A stretch of DNA of 64,000 bases, taken from contig NZ_JAUSUA010000002.1 in assembly GCF_030813245.1 (NCBI RefSeq), forward strand, positions 682,001-746,000, in the 5' to 3' direction. The notes under the pieces were generated by a model. It was not told the DNA's origin and searched no databases. It was given only the letters and a program-made list of their open reading frames with translations. The translations under genes were made by a program, and so were the position numbers. The stretch comes from Alkalicoccobacillus murimartini. GTDB lineage: Bacteria; Bacillota; Bacilli; Bacillales; Bacillaceae_D. This document shows, piece after piece, positions 16,942 to 26,584 of the stretch (the stretch's first letter is position 1; the number at the start of each line of letters is the position of its first letter).

Positions 16942-17808
16942 TTATTGGTAGTGAACCCGACGTGATAAGAGCCAGAAGTATACTGCTGTGAAGATGCTGA
17001 TTATACCAAGCAGCAAAACACCAGCTGCAGATGCATAGCCTATCTTAAAGAATTGAAATCCATACTCGTAGATGTAATAAACCAACATATTTGTTGAATT
17101 AATCGGTCCACCCTGCGTCATAATGGATATAGTTTCAAAGACCTGAAAAGAACCAATGAGATTAATAATTACTAGAAAAAAGATAGTAGGTGACAACATT
17201 GGTAACGTAATCTCGCGAAAGGTACTAAACCTTGAAGCATCATCAAGATCTGCCGCTTCATACACGGTCTTAGGAATGCTTTGCAATCCAGCAATGAAAA
17301 TAAGTGTGTTAAACCCAAGCCCTTTCCATACCGCTACAACAATTAATGAAAATAGCGAGGTCTCCGGCGCATTTAACCATTGAATACCACTGAGCCCAAA
17401 GAGATTAAGTGCCCAATTTAATAGGCCGTAATCAGGCTCCATCATCCACATCCACAAAAGCGCAATCGAAACAAGTGAGATCACATGTGGACTAAAAATG
17501 GCGCCCTGTAAAAACGTGTACAGCCAGCCTTTTTTATTGAGCCAAAGAGCTAATAGGATGGAGAGAGCTGTTGTTACACTTACACTTGATACGGTGTAGA
17601 TGCTTGTATTGAGTAGCACTTCTTTAAATTCAGCATCTGCAAACAACTGTTGAAAATTTTGCAGTCCAATAAAATTCATCTCAGGGCTGATAAAGTTCCA
17701 ATCATGTAGACTCAGTTGAATCAAATAACCTATTGGATAGAGAAAAAACAAAGAAAATACAACGAGCGATGGCAGAATCATTAGATAAGGCTGAGCTTTT
17801 TGCATCAT
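16942..17808 (-). CDS. ugpA: sn-Glycerol-3-phosphate ABC transporter permease UgpA
   Basis: Six-helix CUT1 permease of the MalF/UgpA type (288 aa), N-terminal helix LMILPSLVVFSLFFLYPIGY, EAA loop TVYEAADLDDASRFSTFREI near residue 185. The start overlaps the ugpC stop by 4 nt (coupled translation). Partner of UgpE. Confidence 0.88.
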   Translation of the reverse strand: MMQKAQPYLMILPSLVVFSLFFLYPIGYLIQLSLHDWNFISPEMNFIGLQNFQQLFADAEFKEVLLNTSIYTVSSVSVTTALSILLALWLNKKGWLYTFLQGAIFSPHVISLVSIALLWMWMMEPDYGLLNWALNLFGLSGIQWLNAPETSLFSLIVVAVWKGLGFNTLIFIAGLQSIPKTVYEAADLDDASRFSTFREITLPMLSPTIFFLVIINLIGSFQVFETISIMTQGGPINSTNMLVYYIYEYGFQFFKIGYASAAGVLLLGIISIFTAVYFWLLSRRVHYQ

Positions 17809-18875
17809 GCTTCAATGCCCACCTCTTTATGAACAGCTTTAGTATTCAATACGGCAACCCCACTTCGGTCAAAGTAGTGAAGATGCTTTTTGGCGATACT
17901 GATGTAGACCTGGTCACCCATTTTTAATGGTGGCTCGACACTTTTGGCAACCATACCTCCAAATGATGTTTCAATCTGATATAACGTCTCCGATCCTAGG
18001 GTCTCAACCGTTTTGATCTCTGCTTTCACAATCGCTTTTTCACCTGAAATAGCTAGTGCAGATGACATTGAGACATGCTCCGGCCTGAAACCTATTCTCG
18101 TGATTCCCTCACTAACATTTTGAAAAGAGTCGGGTAGTTCATCTACTGTAAACACATTCATAGCTGGTGTTCCAATAAATTGAGCTGAAAATACATTGGC
18201 GGGTTGCTGATAGATATTCATCGGTGCATCCATTTGCTGGATGAGACCTTTGTTCAGAATAACGATTTCATCACCCATGGACATCGCCTCTGTTTGATCG
18301 TGGGTAACATACACAAAGGTTGTTCCTAGTCGTTTGTGGAGCTGGATTAACTCTGTACGCATCTGTCCTCTTAATTTGGCATCTAGATTTGAGAGTGGCT
18401 CATCAAACACAAAGACCTTTGGTTTTTTCACCATCGCTCTTGCCAAAGCTACACGCTGACGCTGTCCACCAGAGAGGACTTGTGGTTTTTTAGATAGATA
18501 TGGAGTTAGACCCACAATACCGGCTATTTCCTGAATCAATCTCTCCCGTTCTGCTTTTGGAACTTTTTTGTTCTTTAGACCAAACTCAATATTTCCTTTT
18601 ACCGTCATCGTTGGATAGAGAGCATAGTTCTGAAAAACCATGGCAATATCCCGTTTTCCAGGGGGTAATTGATCGACTCGTTTGTCATCAATCCAAATCT
18701 CACCCTTCGTTTGTTTCTCAAGTCCCGCAATCATTCGTAGAGTTGTAGACTTCCCGCATCCCGAGGGGCCAACAAATACTGTAAAGGAACCATCTTTGAT
18801 ATGGAGATTCAGGTCATTAATAACCAGGTCGTCTCCAAATTGCTTACTAATGTTTTTAAGAGTAATACTGGCCAT
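17805..18875 (-). CDS. ugpC: ABC transporter ATP-binding protein UgpC
   Basis: CUT1 family ATPase (356 aa): Walker A GPSGCGKST at residues 36-44, signature LSGGQRQRVALARA near 136, Walker B VFVFDEPLSNLD near 156, and a C-terminal TOBE-type regulatory domain (about 240-350). Unlike many Bacillus sugar importers that share MsmX, this importer has its own ATPase inside the operon. It may also serve the ATPase-less CUT1 importer at 44453-47641 (inference). Confidence 0.9.
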   Translation of the reverse strand: MASITLKNISKQFGDDLVINDLNLHIKDGSFTVFVGPSGCGKSTTLRMIAGLEKQTKGEIWIDDKRVDQLPPGKRDIAMVFQNYALYPTMTVKGNIEFGLKNKKVPKAERERLIQEIAGIVGLTPYLSKKPQVLSGGQRQRVALARAMVKKPKVFVFDEPLSNLDAKLRGQMRTELIQLHKRLGTTFVYVTHDQTEAMSMGDEIVILNKGLIQQMDAPMNIYQQPANVFSAQFIGTPAMNVFTVDELPDSFQNVSEGITRIGFRPEHVSMSSALAISGEKAIVKAEIKTVETLGSETLYQIETSFGGMVAKSVEPPLKMGDQVYISIAKKHLHYFDRSGVAVLNTKAVHKEVGIEA

Positions 18876-18895
18876 TATCGACGCTCCTCGTAAAC

Positions 18896-20176
18896 TTATT
18901 TCAAAACAGCTTCTGCCCGTTCAGTAGCATTGTCCAGAGCGTCTTGGCTTGAACCATCCTGTAAAACAGCTCTTGTAATCTCTTCGACTAATGCGTTAAC
19001 TACCTCAGGATACCCTTCCACCATTGGTCGTTCATGTGCATATTCAAGCTGTTCTACAGCTGTTTTATATTGAGGAACCTCTTCATAAACCTTCTGGATT
19101 TTCTCTGTTTCAGAAGCAGAATGTCTGCTTGGTAGATAACCAGTAAATTCACTTGAATAGGCTGTTTGCTCTGTATCTGTCATCCATTTTATAAATGTCC
19201 ATGCAGCTTCTTGTTTTGCTTCATCAAGACCAGCTGTCATCACTAGATTTGCTCCACCTGTCGGAACACCAAATTGTTTGTTCTCAGGCATAAAGGCTGT
19301 ATCAACCTCATAACCTTGATCATTTGCGTTCGTCATTAAATAGGTTAGATCTGCTGTTGAACTGAGCATCATTCCTGACTTTCCATTGACAAAATCTTGC
19401 TTCGCTGTATCTCCGGCGACATCGCCTGTTGGAACCTTGATCGAACCTGCTTCATACATCTCTTTAATGAAATCGATTGCTTCTGCCCCTGCTTCACTAT
19501 TAAAAGCAGGCTTGCCTGCATCATCAATCATTTCACCACCTGCTTGAGTTACAAAGGCTTCATAAAACCAGATATCAATAGGCATCGTTGCCCCTTTCAT
19601 CTCACCATCCTCAGATAGAACAGCAGCATATTCCTTAAATTCATCCCAGGTTTTTGGACCAGCTGGGTCTAGTCCTTTTTCTTCTAAAAGAGTTGTATTT
19701 AAGTACAAAATGGGAGTGCTACGAAGATACGGTAAGGCATAGATCTCATCATCTACATAAGAATTGCCCATTAGCCCTTCATTAAAATCCTCGATATCTA
19801 ACTCATCTTGATCGATAAAAGGCTGCAGGCTTTCTGTCATTCCATTTTTTGCGAAGGTTTCTACAGAAGCAATTTCATTTTGAGTTACTTCCGGCGCATC
19901 TTTAGCTGCAAACGCTGCTTGAGTTTTAGCATGCAATTCATCATAGGTTCCTTGAAATTCTGCGGTTACTTGAATGTTTGGGTGTGCCTCGTTAAACTGT
20001 TCAACAAGATTTTCATTATTCTCTCCAATCTTATCTCCCCAGGCATACCAATATGTAAGCTCTATAGGTTCATCAGGCTGTGCCCCACTTACCGATTCGG
20101 TTGTTCCCGACGAACCACATCCTGTGATTACCAACATTGCCGCCATCGCGCTTCCAAGTGTCCAATATGTTTTCAT
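18896..20176 (-). CDS. ugpB: sn-Glycerol-3-phosphate-binding lipoprotein UgpB
   Basis: Extracytoplasmic binding lipoprotein of the MalE/UgpB class (426 aa). Lipobox VITGC at residues 16-20, then a disordered linker and the mature domain beginning IELTYWYAWG. It is the first gene of the operon. The UgpB assignment follows from the downstream phosphodiesterase and overall similarity; a sugar ligand cannot be excluded from sequence alone. Confidence 0.87.
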   Translation of the reverse strand: MKTYWTLGSAMAAMLVITGCGSSGTTESVSGAQPDEPIELTYWYAWGDKIGENNENLVEQFNEAHPNIQVTAEFQGTYDELHAKTQAAFAAKDAPEVTQNEIASVETFAKNGMTESLQPFIDQDELDIEDFNEGLMGNSYVDDEIYALPYLRSTPILYLNTTLLEEKGLDPAGPKTWDEFKEYAAVLSEDGEMKGATMPIDIWFYEAFVTQAGGEMIDDAGKPAFNSEAGAEAIDFIKEMYEAGSIKVPTGDVAGDTAKQDFVNGKSGMMLSSTADLTYLMTNANDQGYEVDTAFMPENKQFGVPTGGANLVMTAGLDEAKQEAAWTFIKWMTDTEQTAYSSEFTGYLPSRHSASETEKIQKVYEEVPQYKTAVEQLEYAHERPMVEGYPEVVNALVEEITRAVLQDGSSQDALDNATERAEAVLK

Positions 20177-20403
20177 GCTTTCGCCCCCTTAGTGATTTTC
20201 TATCTTGCCTTCATGCTACGCCCCTTTCATTAAGCATCTGTGAATGGAAGATAAAGTGTTTTTTAAGAGCACAGGAGAACCATTGAGTTTGTAAAGATCG
20301 TTCTTGATTTGTAATTTCATGTTTTATTTTGTTTTGTGTGGGAAGCCATAATAGTAGAGGTCATTGATCTTAACTAACCCATTACAAAGGAGACATGTTT
20401 TTC

Positions 20404-21573
20404 ATGAGTCGCTTTACTATCCCTAGAGATATCTATTTTGAGGAAGACGCACTCGATACCTTAAAGACATTTGAAGGTAAAAAAGCAGCCCTTATTATTG
20501 GGGGCGGTTCACTTAAGAAAAATGGAAATTTAGATCGAATTGAGAAGCTTTTAGCCGAAGCTGATATAGAGACAAAAGTATTTGACGGATTCAATCAGGA
20601 GCCAACTGTAAAGATTGTTAAGGATGGTGCAAAGGCAGTAGAGAGCTTTAATCCAGATTGGATCATTGGAATTGGTGGAGGATCGGTAATTGATTCAGCT
20701 AAGGCTGTATGGTTATTCCATGAACACCCAGATCTCTCATTTGAAGATGCAGCCAAACCATTTACCCTACCGAAACTTCGGACAAAAGCGAAGTTCGCCG
20801 GTATTCCAACCACTAGTGGCAGTGGCGCAGAGGTATCAAACCTCTCTGTTGTAACAGATGACGAAACCAATATTAAATATCCATTGGCAGATTTCGAGCT
20901 CACGCCAGATGTGGCGATTATTGATCCAAGCTTGGTGGACAGTCTGCCGCCGCATTTAATTGCAAATACAGGGATGGACGCATTCACTCATACAATTGAA
21001 GCGTATGTAGCCAAACCGAGAACTGTATTCACAGATTCCTTGTCAGTAGGTGGCGGGGAGATTCTAAAAGAACATCTCCTGTCTTCTTATAAAGGGAATG
21101 AAGAATCCCGAAAACAAGTGCATAATGCCCAAGCAATGGCTGGTATGTCGTTCGCTAATGCTGTACTCGGTAATGTACACAGCTTAGCTCACAAAAGCGG
21201 CCCGACTTTTGGTATCCCGCACGGCTTAGCCAATGCGATTTATTTACCATACGTGATTGAATTCAACCGTACCGTTGTGACAGACCGCTATGCGACATTT
21301 GCAAGAAAAATTGGACTTGAAGCATCAAGTGACGAGAAGCTGGTTGACGAGCTAATTGCTTATATCAATCAACTTAATAAGGATCTAGGTATCCCAGCTA
21401 CGCTGAAGGAATATGGCGTATCGGATGAAGACTTCCACAAACACGTGGATACGATGGCGAAAAATGCTGTAGGAGACCCTTGTACCGGTACAAATCCACG
21501 CGAAACATCTGTTGAGCAAATGAAAGAGCTCTATGAAATTTCGTTCCATGGTAAAGTACCAAGTCACGCGTAA
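20404..21573 (+). CDS. Iron-containing alcohol dehydrogenase
   Basis: Group III (Fe-type) NAD(P)-dependent alcohol dehydrogenase (389 aa). Nucleotide-binding GGGSVIDSAKA near residue 92, PTTSGSGAEVSNLSVVTD near 137, metal-binding GMDAFTHTIEAY near 190 and HSLAHKSGPTFGIPHGLANA near 262 with the remaining His ligands. An ATG 9 nt earlier (20395) is only 2 nt from AAAGGAG, so the one at 20404 is preferred. Resembles Bacillus butanol/1,3-propanediol-type dehydrogenases; substrate not determined. Single-gene unit with its own terminator. Confidence 0.92.
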   Translation: MSRFTIPRDIYFEEDALDTLKTFEGKKAALIIGGGSLKKNGNLDRIEKLLAEADIETKVFDGFNQEPTVKIVKDGAKAVESFNPDWIIGIGGGSVIDSAKAVWLFHEHPDLSFEDAAKPFTLPKLRTKAKFAGIPTTSGSGAEVSNLSVVTDDETNIKYPLADFELTPDVAIIDPSLVDSLPPHLIANTGMDAFTHTIEAYVAKPRTVFTDSLSVGGGEILKEHLLSSYKGNEESRKQVHNAQAMAGMSFANAVLGNVHSLAHKSGPTFGIPHGLANAIYLPYVIEFNRTVVTDRYATFARKIGLEASSDEKLVDELIAYINQLNKDLGIPATLKEYGVSDEDFHKHVDTMAKNAVGDPCTGTNPRETSVEQMKELYEISFHGKVPSHA

Positions 21574-21579
21574 TAATAA

Positions 21580-21614
21580 AAAGATGGTCCTCCTTTTGGA
21601 GGCCATCTTTTTTT
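21580..21614 (+). terminator. Terminator after the alcohol dehydrogenase gene
   Basis: Stem AAAGATGG(T)CCTCC / GGAGGCCATCTTT around a TTTT loop, followed by TTTTTTT. Confidence 0.88.
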
Positions 21615-21744
21615 ATGTCTGATACACTTGTCTGTTTGAACCATAATCCTTTGCCTTATAAAGTTGGGAAACCCATATACCCCCTAGTTTTATAAACGAT
21701 GATCTTTATAATTGATCCTAGACTACTTATTGGAGGTATCGACT

Positions 21745-22581
21745 TTGCCAAAAATAAAGACGCTTAAAAAATTGTCCTTGAATGCTGCATTTTTACTTTC
21801 AAGCAGCTCCATAGTTACCATTCCTCTCTTTGCACAAGCACATACAAACCCATCGCATCTTCCTTATCACTCACTTCACCATCCGCTAAGTACTAGCACG
21901 AATGAAGACTGGTCTTATTCTGGCGCAACCGGCCCAGAGTTCTGGGCCGACTTACATAATGAATATGCAGCATGCTCACATGGAGTTGAGCAATCGCCTG
22001 TAGCCTTACATAATGATGACGCGTCAGACGAAGAAAAATGGTCGTTAGATCTTGATTATAAAGAAACAACGTTTTCCGTTGAAAATAATGGTCATACTAT
22101 TCAAGCAAATGTAGACGAACACTCATCAAATAAATTAATTGTAAATGGAACGGATTACAAGCTGGAACAATTTCACTTCCATTCTCAAAGTGAGCATACC
22201 TTAAACGACGATTATTACGAGATGGAGGTTCATTTAGTACATCAGGATGAGGATCAGAACTTGGCTGTCCTAGGAGTTCTCATTGAGGAAGGAGAGAAGA
22301 ACGAGACTCTAGCAAACATGTGGGATGTAATGCCCGAAAGTGAAGGAGAAGCCAATGAAACCATTTTACTAAACCCATCAGAGCTAGTCCCTAGAGATCT
22401 ATCTACCTTCCAATATGCCGGTTCTCTTACTACCCCACCTTGCTCAGATCATGTTAAATGGAGTGTCAGTGACACATCCATCAGCATGTCAGCTGAACAA
22501 CTACAAGCATTTCAACAGATCTATCCCGATAACTATCGCCCCATTCAAGAATTAGGAGATAGAGAGGTCGGCTCTTATTAA
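21745..22581 (+). CDS. Secreted alpha-type carbonic anhydrase
   Basis: Alpha carbonic anhydrase (278 aa) interconverting CO2 and bicarbonate outside the membrane. The likely start is TTG at 21745, exactly 8 nt after GGAGG (21732-21736); an upstream in-frame TTG (21712) has no such site. A signal peptide follows (residues 1-32: basic KIKTLKK, hydrophobic core, cut near FAQA/HT), then a His/Ser-rich linker. Zinc ligands: the two His of FHFHSQSEH and the His of MEVHLVHQDED. The C-terminal LTTPPCSDHVKW block is the conserved substrate pocket. The mature protein is acidic, as expected for an exported enzyme in an alkaline or saline habitat (inference). Confidence 0.92.
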   Translation: MPKIKTLKKLSLNAAFLLSSSSIVTIPLFAQAHTNPSHLPYHSLHHPLSTSTNEDWSYSGATGPEFWADLHNEYAACSHGVEQSPVALHNDDASDEEKWSLDLDYKETTFSVENNGHTIQANVDEHSSNKLIVNGTDYKLEQFHFHSQSEHTLNDDYYEMEVHLVHQDEDQNLAVLGVLIEEGEKNETLANMWDVMPESEGEANETILLNPSELVPRDLSTFQYAGSLTTPPCSDHVKWSVSDTSISMSAEQLQAFQQIYPDNYRPIQELGDREVGSY

Positions 22582-22626
22582 TATAGGGTTAGCTAACCAG
22601 CAGACGATCGTTTGCTGGTTCCAATT

Positions 22627-22745
22627 CCCTCCTATCGCTCCAATCTCAGCATCCATCGTTCCACTTTCCCCTCCATCGCTTCAATCTCAGCACCCATCGT
22701 TCCACTTTCCCCTCCATCGCTTCAATCTCAGTACCCACCCCTCCC
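22627..22745. repeat. Pyrimidine-rich tandem repeat, about 41-bp period
   Basis: About 2.6 copies of a 41-bp unit that itself consists of two similar halves around CATCGCTTCAATCTCAG and CATCGTTCCACTTTCC. It lies between the carbonic anhydrase stop and the lut promoter. The strand is strikingly C/T-rich. No ORF with a start site covers it. Function unknown. Confidence 0.75.
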
Positions 22746-22766
22746 TCTTCTTCATCTACTTATCTA

Positions 22767-22795
22767 TTGAACTTCCATCCCTCCACGTTTATAAT
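22767..22795 (+). promoter_or_regulatory. SigA-type promoter of lutABC
   Basis: -35 TTGAAC (22767-22772), 17-nt spacer, -10 TATAAT (22790-22795). Predicted transcript start near 22802, just upstream of the LutR operator. Confidence 0.75.
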
Positions 22796-22809
22796 GAAGG
22801 CAATATCTA

Positions 22810-22822
22810 ATGGTCTGACCAT
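22810..22822 (+). promoter_or_regulatory. LutR (FadR-type GntR) operator of lutABC
   Basis: ATGGTCTGACCAT is a perfect palindrome with 6-bp arms around a central T and fits the TGGT-N-ACCA pattern of FadR/LldR-type regulators. It lies at about +8 to +20 of the predicted promoter, so bound LutR would act as a roadblock. A related site precedes lutR. Confidence 0.75.
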
Positions 22823-22844
22823 ATGATGAAATGGAGTGAATGAG

Positions 22845-23570
22845 ATGAAAGTGTCCTTATTTATTACCTGTTTGGCAGATGTATTCTACCCGAATGTCGG
22901 GAAGGATGTTGTTGAGGTTTTAGAACGTCAAGGCTGCGAAGTGGATTTCCCTGCTAGCCAAACCTGCTGTGGACAACCGGCTTATAACAGTGGCTATCAC
23001 AAAGAAACAAAAGAAGTGGCCAAAAGTATGATTCGGTCCTTTGAACATTCACAATATGTAGTAGCACCTTCTGGTTCATGTGCTGCGATGCTTCATGAGT
23101 ACCCACACCTATTTAAAGACGATACGGCAATTTGGTTAAAACGAGCGGAGGAGCTTGCTGCAAAAACCTATGAGTTCACACAGTTCATTGTTGATGTTCT
23201 AGGTGTTAAGGATGTCAAAGCATCCTGTCCAGCTTCGGCTACCTATCATACCTCTTGCCATATGACGCGACTACTTGGTGTGACAGAAGCTCCGATGAAA
23301 TTGCTTAAGAACGTAGACGGTCTAAACTATACTGAGCTTCCAGGTAAGGAAACGTGTTGTGGATTTGGTGGGACCTTTTCAGTCAAAATGAAACCGATAT
23401 CAGAGCAAATGGTGGATGAAAAAATTGCTCATATTGAAGAAACCAACTCTGATATGCTTATCGGCGCCGACTGTGGCTGTTTAATGAATATAGGCGGACG
23501 CCTGGACCGCTTGGGTAAACCGGTTAAAGTAAAACATATTGCAGAGATTTTAAACCAACAGCACTCGTAA
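22845..23570 (+). CDS. lutA: Lactate utilization protein LutA (CCG-domain Fe-S oxidoreductase)
   Basis: LutA/YkgE (241 aa) with two cysteine-rich CCG domains, seen as [17 protein letters not shown] near residue 40 and [17 protein letters not shown] near 170. With LutB and LutC it oxidises L-lactate to pyruvate in the cytoplasm. An in-frame GTG 9 nt earlier overlaps the GGAG site; ATG 22845 has GGAG 8 nt before it and was chosen. First gene of lutABC, under a strong promoter with a LutR operator. Confidence 0.95.
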   Translation: MKVSLFITCLADVFYPNVGKDVVEVLERQGCEVDFPASQTCCGQPAYNSGYHKETKEVAKSMIRSFEHSQYVVAPSGSCAAMLHEYPHLFKDDTAIWLKRAEELAAKTYEFTQFIVDVLGVKDVKASCPASATYHTSCHMTRLLGVTEAPMKLLKNVDGLNYTELPGKETCCGFGGTFSVKMKPISEQMVDEKIAHIEETNSDMLIGADCGCLMNIGGRLDRLGKPVKVKHIAEILNQQHS

Positions 23571-23584
23571 AGGAGGAACCAACT

Positions 23585-25030
23585 ATGGGAATGAAAATTG
23601 GAGACAAACCATTTTTTGACCGCGTGAATAAAGGTTTAGGTGATTCATTTATGCGGGGGTCCGTTGTTTCTGCGCAGGAGCGACTAAAAAACGCCAAAAC
23701 TAGCTCATCAGAACAGCTTGGAAACTGGGAAGACTGGCGTGAGCAGTCTGAGGAGATTAGGCAGCACACCCTTGAAAACCTCGACTTTTATCTAGAACAG
23801 CTAGCAACGAATGTAACCAAACAAGGTGGACATATCTATTTTGCACAAACGGCCCAGGAAGCAAATGACTACATTAAAGGTGTAGCTGAGAAAAATAATG
23901 CAAAAAAAATTATCAAATCGAAATCAATGGTCACAGAAGAAATTGGCATGAATAGTGCCTTAGAATCGATTGGCTGTGAAGTTATTGAATCGGATCTTGG
24001 TGAATATATCCTGCAACTGGATGACCATGACCCGCCCTCTCATATTGTTGCGCCTGCTCTTCATAAGAACCGTGATCAAATTCGAGATACATTTGAAGAA
24101 AAGCGTCAATATAAGGGTACCTCCACACCGGAAGAGCTAGCACTATTTGCGCGTCAACAGCTCAGAGAGGAATTCCTGACTGCTGATCTTGGAATCACTG
24201 GATGTAATTTTGCAGTAGCTGAATCGGGATCAGTTGCGCTCGTCACCAATGAAGGGAATGCCCATTTAACAGCTGACCTTCCCAAAACACAAATCTCTGT
24301 AATGGGTATGGAACGGATTGTGCCTACATGGGAAGAGCTTGATGTTATGGTTACCATGCTTTGCCGCAGTGCTGTTGGTCAAAATCTAACAAGCTATGTT
24401 ACTGGCTTAACGGGCCCTCGACGTGAAGGTGAAACGGATGGTCCTGAGGAATTTCATTTAGTCGTCGTCGACAATGGACGCTCGTCTATTCTCGGTACAG
24501 AGTTCCAATCGGTTCTGCAATGTATTCGCTGCGCAGCCTGTATTAACGTTTGTCCGATCTACAGACATATCGGTGGACATTCGTATGGTTCGATTTATCC
24601 TGGTCCAATCGGGGCCGTGCTGTCTCCATTACTTGGCGGCTACGATGACAATAAAGAACTTCCTTTTGCTTCCAGCCTTTGTGCAGCCTGTACAGATGCC
24701 TGCCCTGTAAAGATTCCTCTTCATAATCTATTAATTGAGCATCGCCGCAAAATTGTAGAGGATGAAAAGATGAATGGCTGGGGTGAAAAGCTGGCAATGA
24801 GAGGATTTGGCTTAGCCATGAGTTCGTCTAAAGTGATGAGTACTGGGGCAAAGCTTGCTCCACGCTTGATGAAACCACTTGTTAAGGACGGAAAAATTGT
24901 TCGCGGTCCGGGTCCGATGAAGCCGTGGACAGACATCCGTGATTTCCCTACACCTGCCAAAGAGTCATTCCGAAAGTGGTACAAGACGGAAAAAGGGGGC
25001 GTAGATCATGACAACAACAAAAGAAAATAA
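23585..25030 (+). CDS. lutB: Lactate utilization iron-sulfur protein LutB
   Basis: LutB/YkgF (481 aa): N-terminal LUD domain, then two [4Fe-4S] ferredoxin-type clusters, [12 protein letters not shown] starting at residue 313 and CAACTDACP starting near 366. It passes electrons from lactate oxidation. A clean AAAGGAGG site lies 8 nt before the start, 14 nt after lutA. Its end overlaps lutC by 23 nt. Confidence 0.95.
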   Translation: MGMKIGDKPFFDRVNKGLGDSFMRGSVVSAQERLKNAKTSSSEQLGNWEDWREQSEEIRQHTLENLDFYLEQLATNVTKQGGHIYFAQTAQEANDYIKGVAEKNNAKKIIKSKSMVTEEIGMNSALESIGCEVIESDLGEYILQLDDHDPPSHIVAPALHKNRDQIRDTFEEKRQYKGTSTPEELALFARQQLREEFLTADLGITGCNFAVAESGSVALVTNEGNAHLTADLPKTQISVMGMERIVPTWEELDVMVTMLCRSAVGQNLTSYVTGLTGPRREGETDGPEEFHLVVVDNGRSSILGTEFQSVLQCIRCAACINVCPIYRHIGGHSYGSIYPGPIGAVLSPLLGGYDDNKELPFASSLCAACTDACPVKIPLHNLLIEHRRKIVEDEKMNGWGEKLAMRGFGLAMSSSKVMSTGAKLAPRLMKPLVKDGKIVRGPGPMKPWTDIRDFPTPAKESFRKWYKTEKGGVDHDNNKRK

Positions 25031-25724
25031 CCAGGAAACATTTTTAAATGAAATCGCAAAAAATCTAGGACGTCCTAGGAAAAAAGAAGTTACACGACCA
25101 ACCTGGAAAAAACGTCCGCAGTGGGATGTGCTTGCAGATGCAACGCAGGATCAGTTGGTTGAAAAGCTTAAGGATCGCTGTCTTGCTATTCATACACAAG
25201 TTGAAATGGCCACTCTAGAATCTCTTCCTGCTACGTTAAAGAAGGTACTCGAAGAATACGAAGCATCATCTATTGTGAATTGGCGTGATCCACGATTTGC
25301 AGAATTCGGACTGGATTCGTTTTTCGAAGAACATAGCGAAAAAGGTCATTCTGTTCACTACTGGGATCCAGAAAGAGAAAAAGAGAATATTAGACTCGCA
25401 GAAAAAGCAGACGTTGGCATCACATTTTCAGATGTAACTCTTGCTGAGTCAGGCACCGTAACCCTTCTTAATACAGCTGGAAAAGGTCGATCTGTCAGCT
25501 TTTTACCTAAGTCCTATATCGCGATTATCCCTAAGAGCACATTAGTGCCTAGGATTAGTCAGGCTACTAGAATGCTTCATCAACTAGTCAAAGATGATAA
25601 ACCCTTCCCTTCTTGCGTGAACTTCGTATCCGGTCCAAGTAACAGTGCTGACATTGAGATGAACCTTGTTGTCGGAGTGCATGGACCTGTTCGTGCCTGT
25701 TATATCCTTGTAGATGATAAGTAA
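25008..25724 (+). CDS. lutC: Lactate utilization protein LutC
   Basis: LutC/YkgG (238 aa), a LUD-domain protein; conserved blocks [20 protein letters not shown] near residue 138 and [22 protein letters not shown] near the C-terminus. Required with LutA and LutB for growth on L-lactate in B. subtilis. It starts inside lutB and ends the operon at a terminator shared with lutR. Confidence 0.95.
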   Translation: MTTTKENNQETFLNEIAKNLGRPRKKEVTRPTWKKRPQWDVLADATQDQLVEKLKDRCLAIHTQVEMATLESLPATLKKVLEEYEASSIVNWRDPRFAEFGLDSFFEEHSEKGHSVHYWDPEREKENIRLAEKADVGITFSDVTLAESGTVTLLNTAGKGRSVSFLPKSYIAIIPKSTLVPRISQATRMLHQLVKDDKPFPSCVNFVSGPSNSADIEMNLVVGVHGPVRACYILVDDK

Positions 25725-25728
25725 TACA

Positions 25729-25779
25729 AAATGGAGAGACTCCAGCTTTATCAATTCGCTGAGATCTCTCCATTTTTTT
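25729..25779. terminator. Bidirectional terminator between lutC and lutR
   Basis: Arms AAATGGAGAGA (25729-25739) and TCTCTCCATTT (25765-25775), T-run beyond on the plus strand and T-rich sequence on the minus strand. The lutR stop codon (25751) is inside the hairpin. Confidence 0.8.
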
Positions 25780-26476
25780 GTTTATATTCAACTAGTAAAT
25801 CATTAATCGTATCCAAATGCACAGACATCGCTTCTTTTGCAGTAGCAGGATCTTTTGCCTTTATCGCTTCTGCTACGGCAATGTGTTGATCAACCAGCTT
25901 TTGTCTAATTGAGTACCCCTCAATTACTTTGACCATCCATACCTTTGTCACGACGCTAGAGATTTGAAGAACCTCCGCCAAAAATGTATTCCGCGCCATA
26001 TCTGCAATGAGGCGATGGAACTCCAAATCAAGCTCAAGAAAACGATCGTGCTCGCTGGAATCCTTCATTCGCCCAATGATTTTATCTAATGATTCGTGGT
26101 CCTCTTCTGTAGACTTTGCCGCTGCCATTTCAGCTAGCACAGCTTCCATCTTCACTCTAGCCTCAACTAATTCAAGAATGTTATCATAGCTAATTTTGGA
26201 CATTAACTCGAGGTGTTTGGTAAAAAAATCACCAAAACTTTGCGCTACAAATGTTCCCTCAGGTACACGAACCTCAACTAGACCTAAAGCAACCAATGCC
26301 CGGATCGCTTCACGCAATGTACTTCGTCCAACACCAAACATCTCCATCAGTTGTTTCTCTGACGGTAGCTTGCCGCCAAGTGGGATCGTACCATTTATAA
26401 TTAATTCCATTAACTGCTGTACAATATTTTGAGACATTGTTGTCTTTTTAACTTGGTTTATCTGACCCTCTAGCAT
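25751..26476 (-). CDS. lutR: FadR-type GntR repressor LutR
   Basis: GntR family, FadR subfamily (241 aa): winged HTH at about residues 12-80 (GKLPSEKQLMEMFGVGRSTLREAIRAL) and an all-helical FCD ligand domain (about 95-230) with the metal/ligand His of the family (LEFHRLIADMARN). It is convergent with lutABC, and the palindrome in the lut promoter has a near-copy in its own promoter, so it most likely represses lutABC and itself until lactate is present. Confidence 0.92.
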   Translation of the reverse strand: MLEGQINQVKKTTMSQNIVQQLMELIINGTIPLGGKLPSEKQLMEMFGVGRSTLREAIRALVALGLVEVRVPEGTFVAQSFGDFFTKHLELMSKISYDNILELVEARVKMEAVLAEMAAAKSTEEDHESLDKIIGRMKDSSEHDRFLELDLEFHRLIADMARNTFLAEVLQISSVVTKVWMVKVIEGYSIRQKLVDQHIAVAEAIKAKDPATAKEAMSVHLDTINDLLVEYKQKNGEISAN

Positions 26477-26488
26477 GTATTCACCTCA

Positions 26489-26539
26489 ATGATCTGACCT
26501 TAAGACCTTAATGATACCTTAGACCTTAGGAAACAACAA
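26489..26539 (-). promoter_or_regulatory. lutR promoter with LutR-like operator
   Basis: On the minus strand: -35 TTGTTG (26534-26539), 17-nt spacer, -10 TATCAT (26511-26516). Downstream of the predicted start lies 26489-26501, AAGGTCAGATCAT, matching the lutABC operator at 11 of 13 positions. Four copies of TAAGGT (plus-strand ACCTTA beginning at 26497, 26505, 26516 and 26523) overlap the promoter. Confidence 0.55.
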
Positions 26540-26584
26540 GATTGTAAAAATAGGCGATCTTCTAGAACGACAGGTTACTCAACT

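Noticed and set aside
19808-20233. 141-codon plus-strand frame opposite ugpB
   Set aside because: Antisense to ugpB with its start inside it; low-complexity product, no start signal.
20228-20244. PhoP-like TTCACA-N5-TTAATG pair upstream of ugpB
   Set aside because: Only one imperfect pair is present; PhoP boxes in Bacillus usually come as several TTAACA repeats, so not enough for a call.
22627-22745. CRISPR-like short repeats before lutABC
   Set aside because: The repeat is a contiguous tandem array with no unique spacers, no cas genes and only about 2.6 units.
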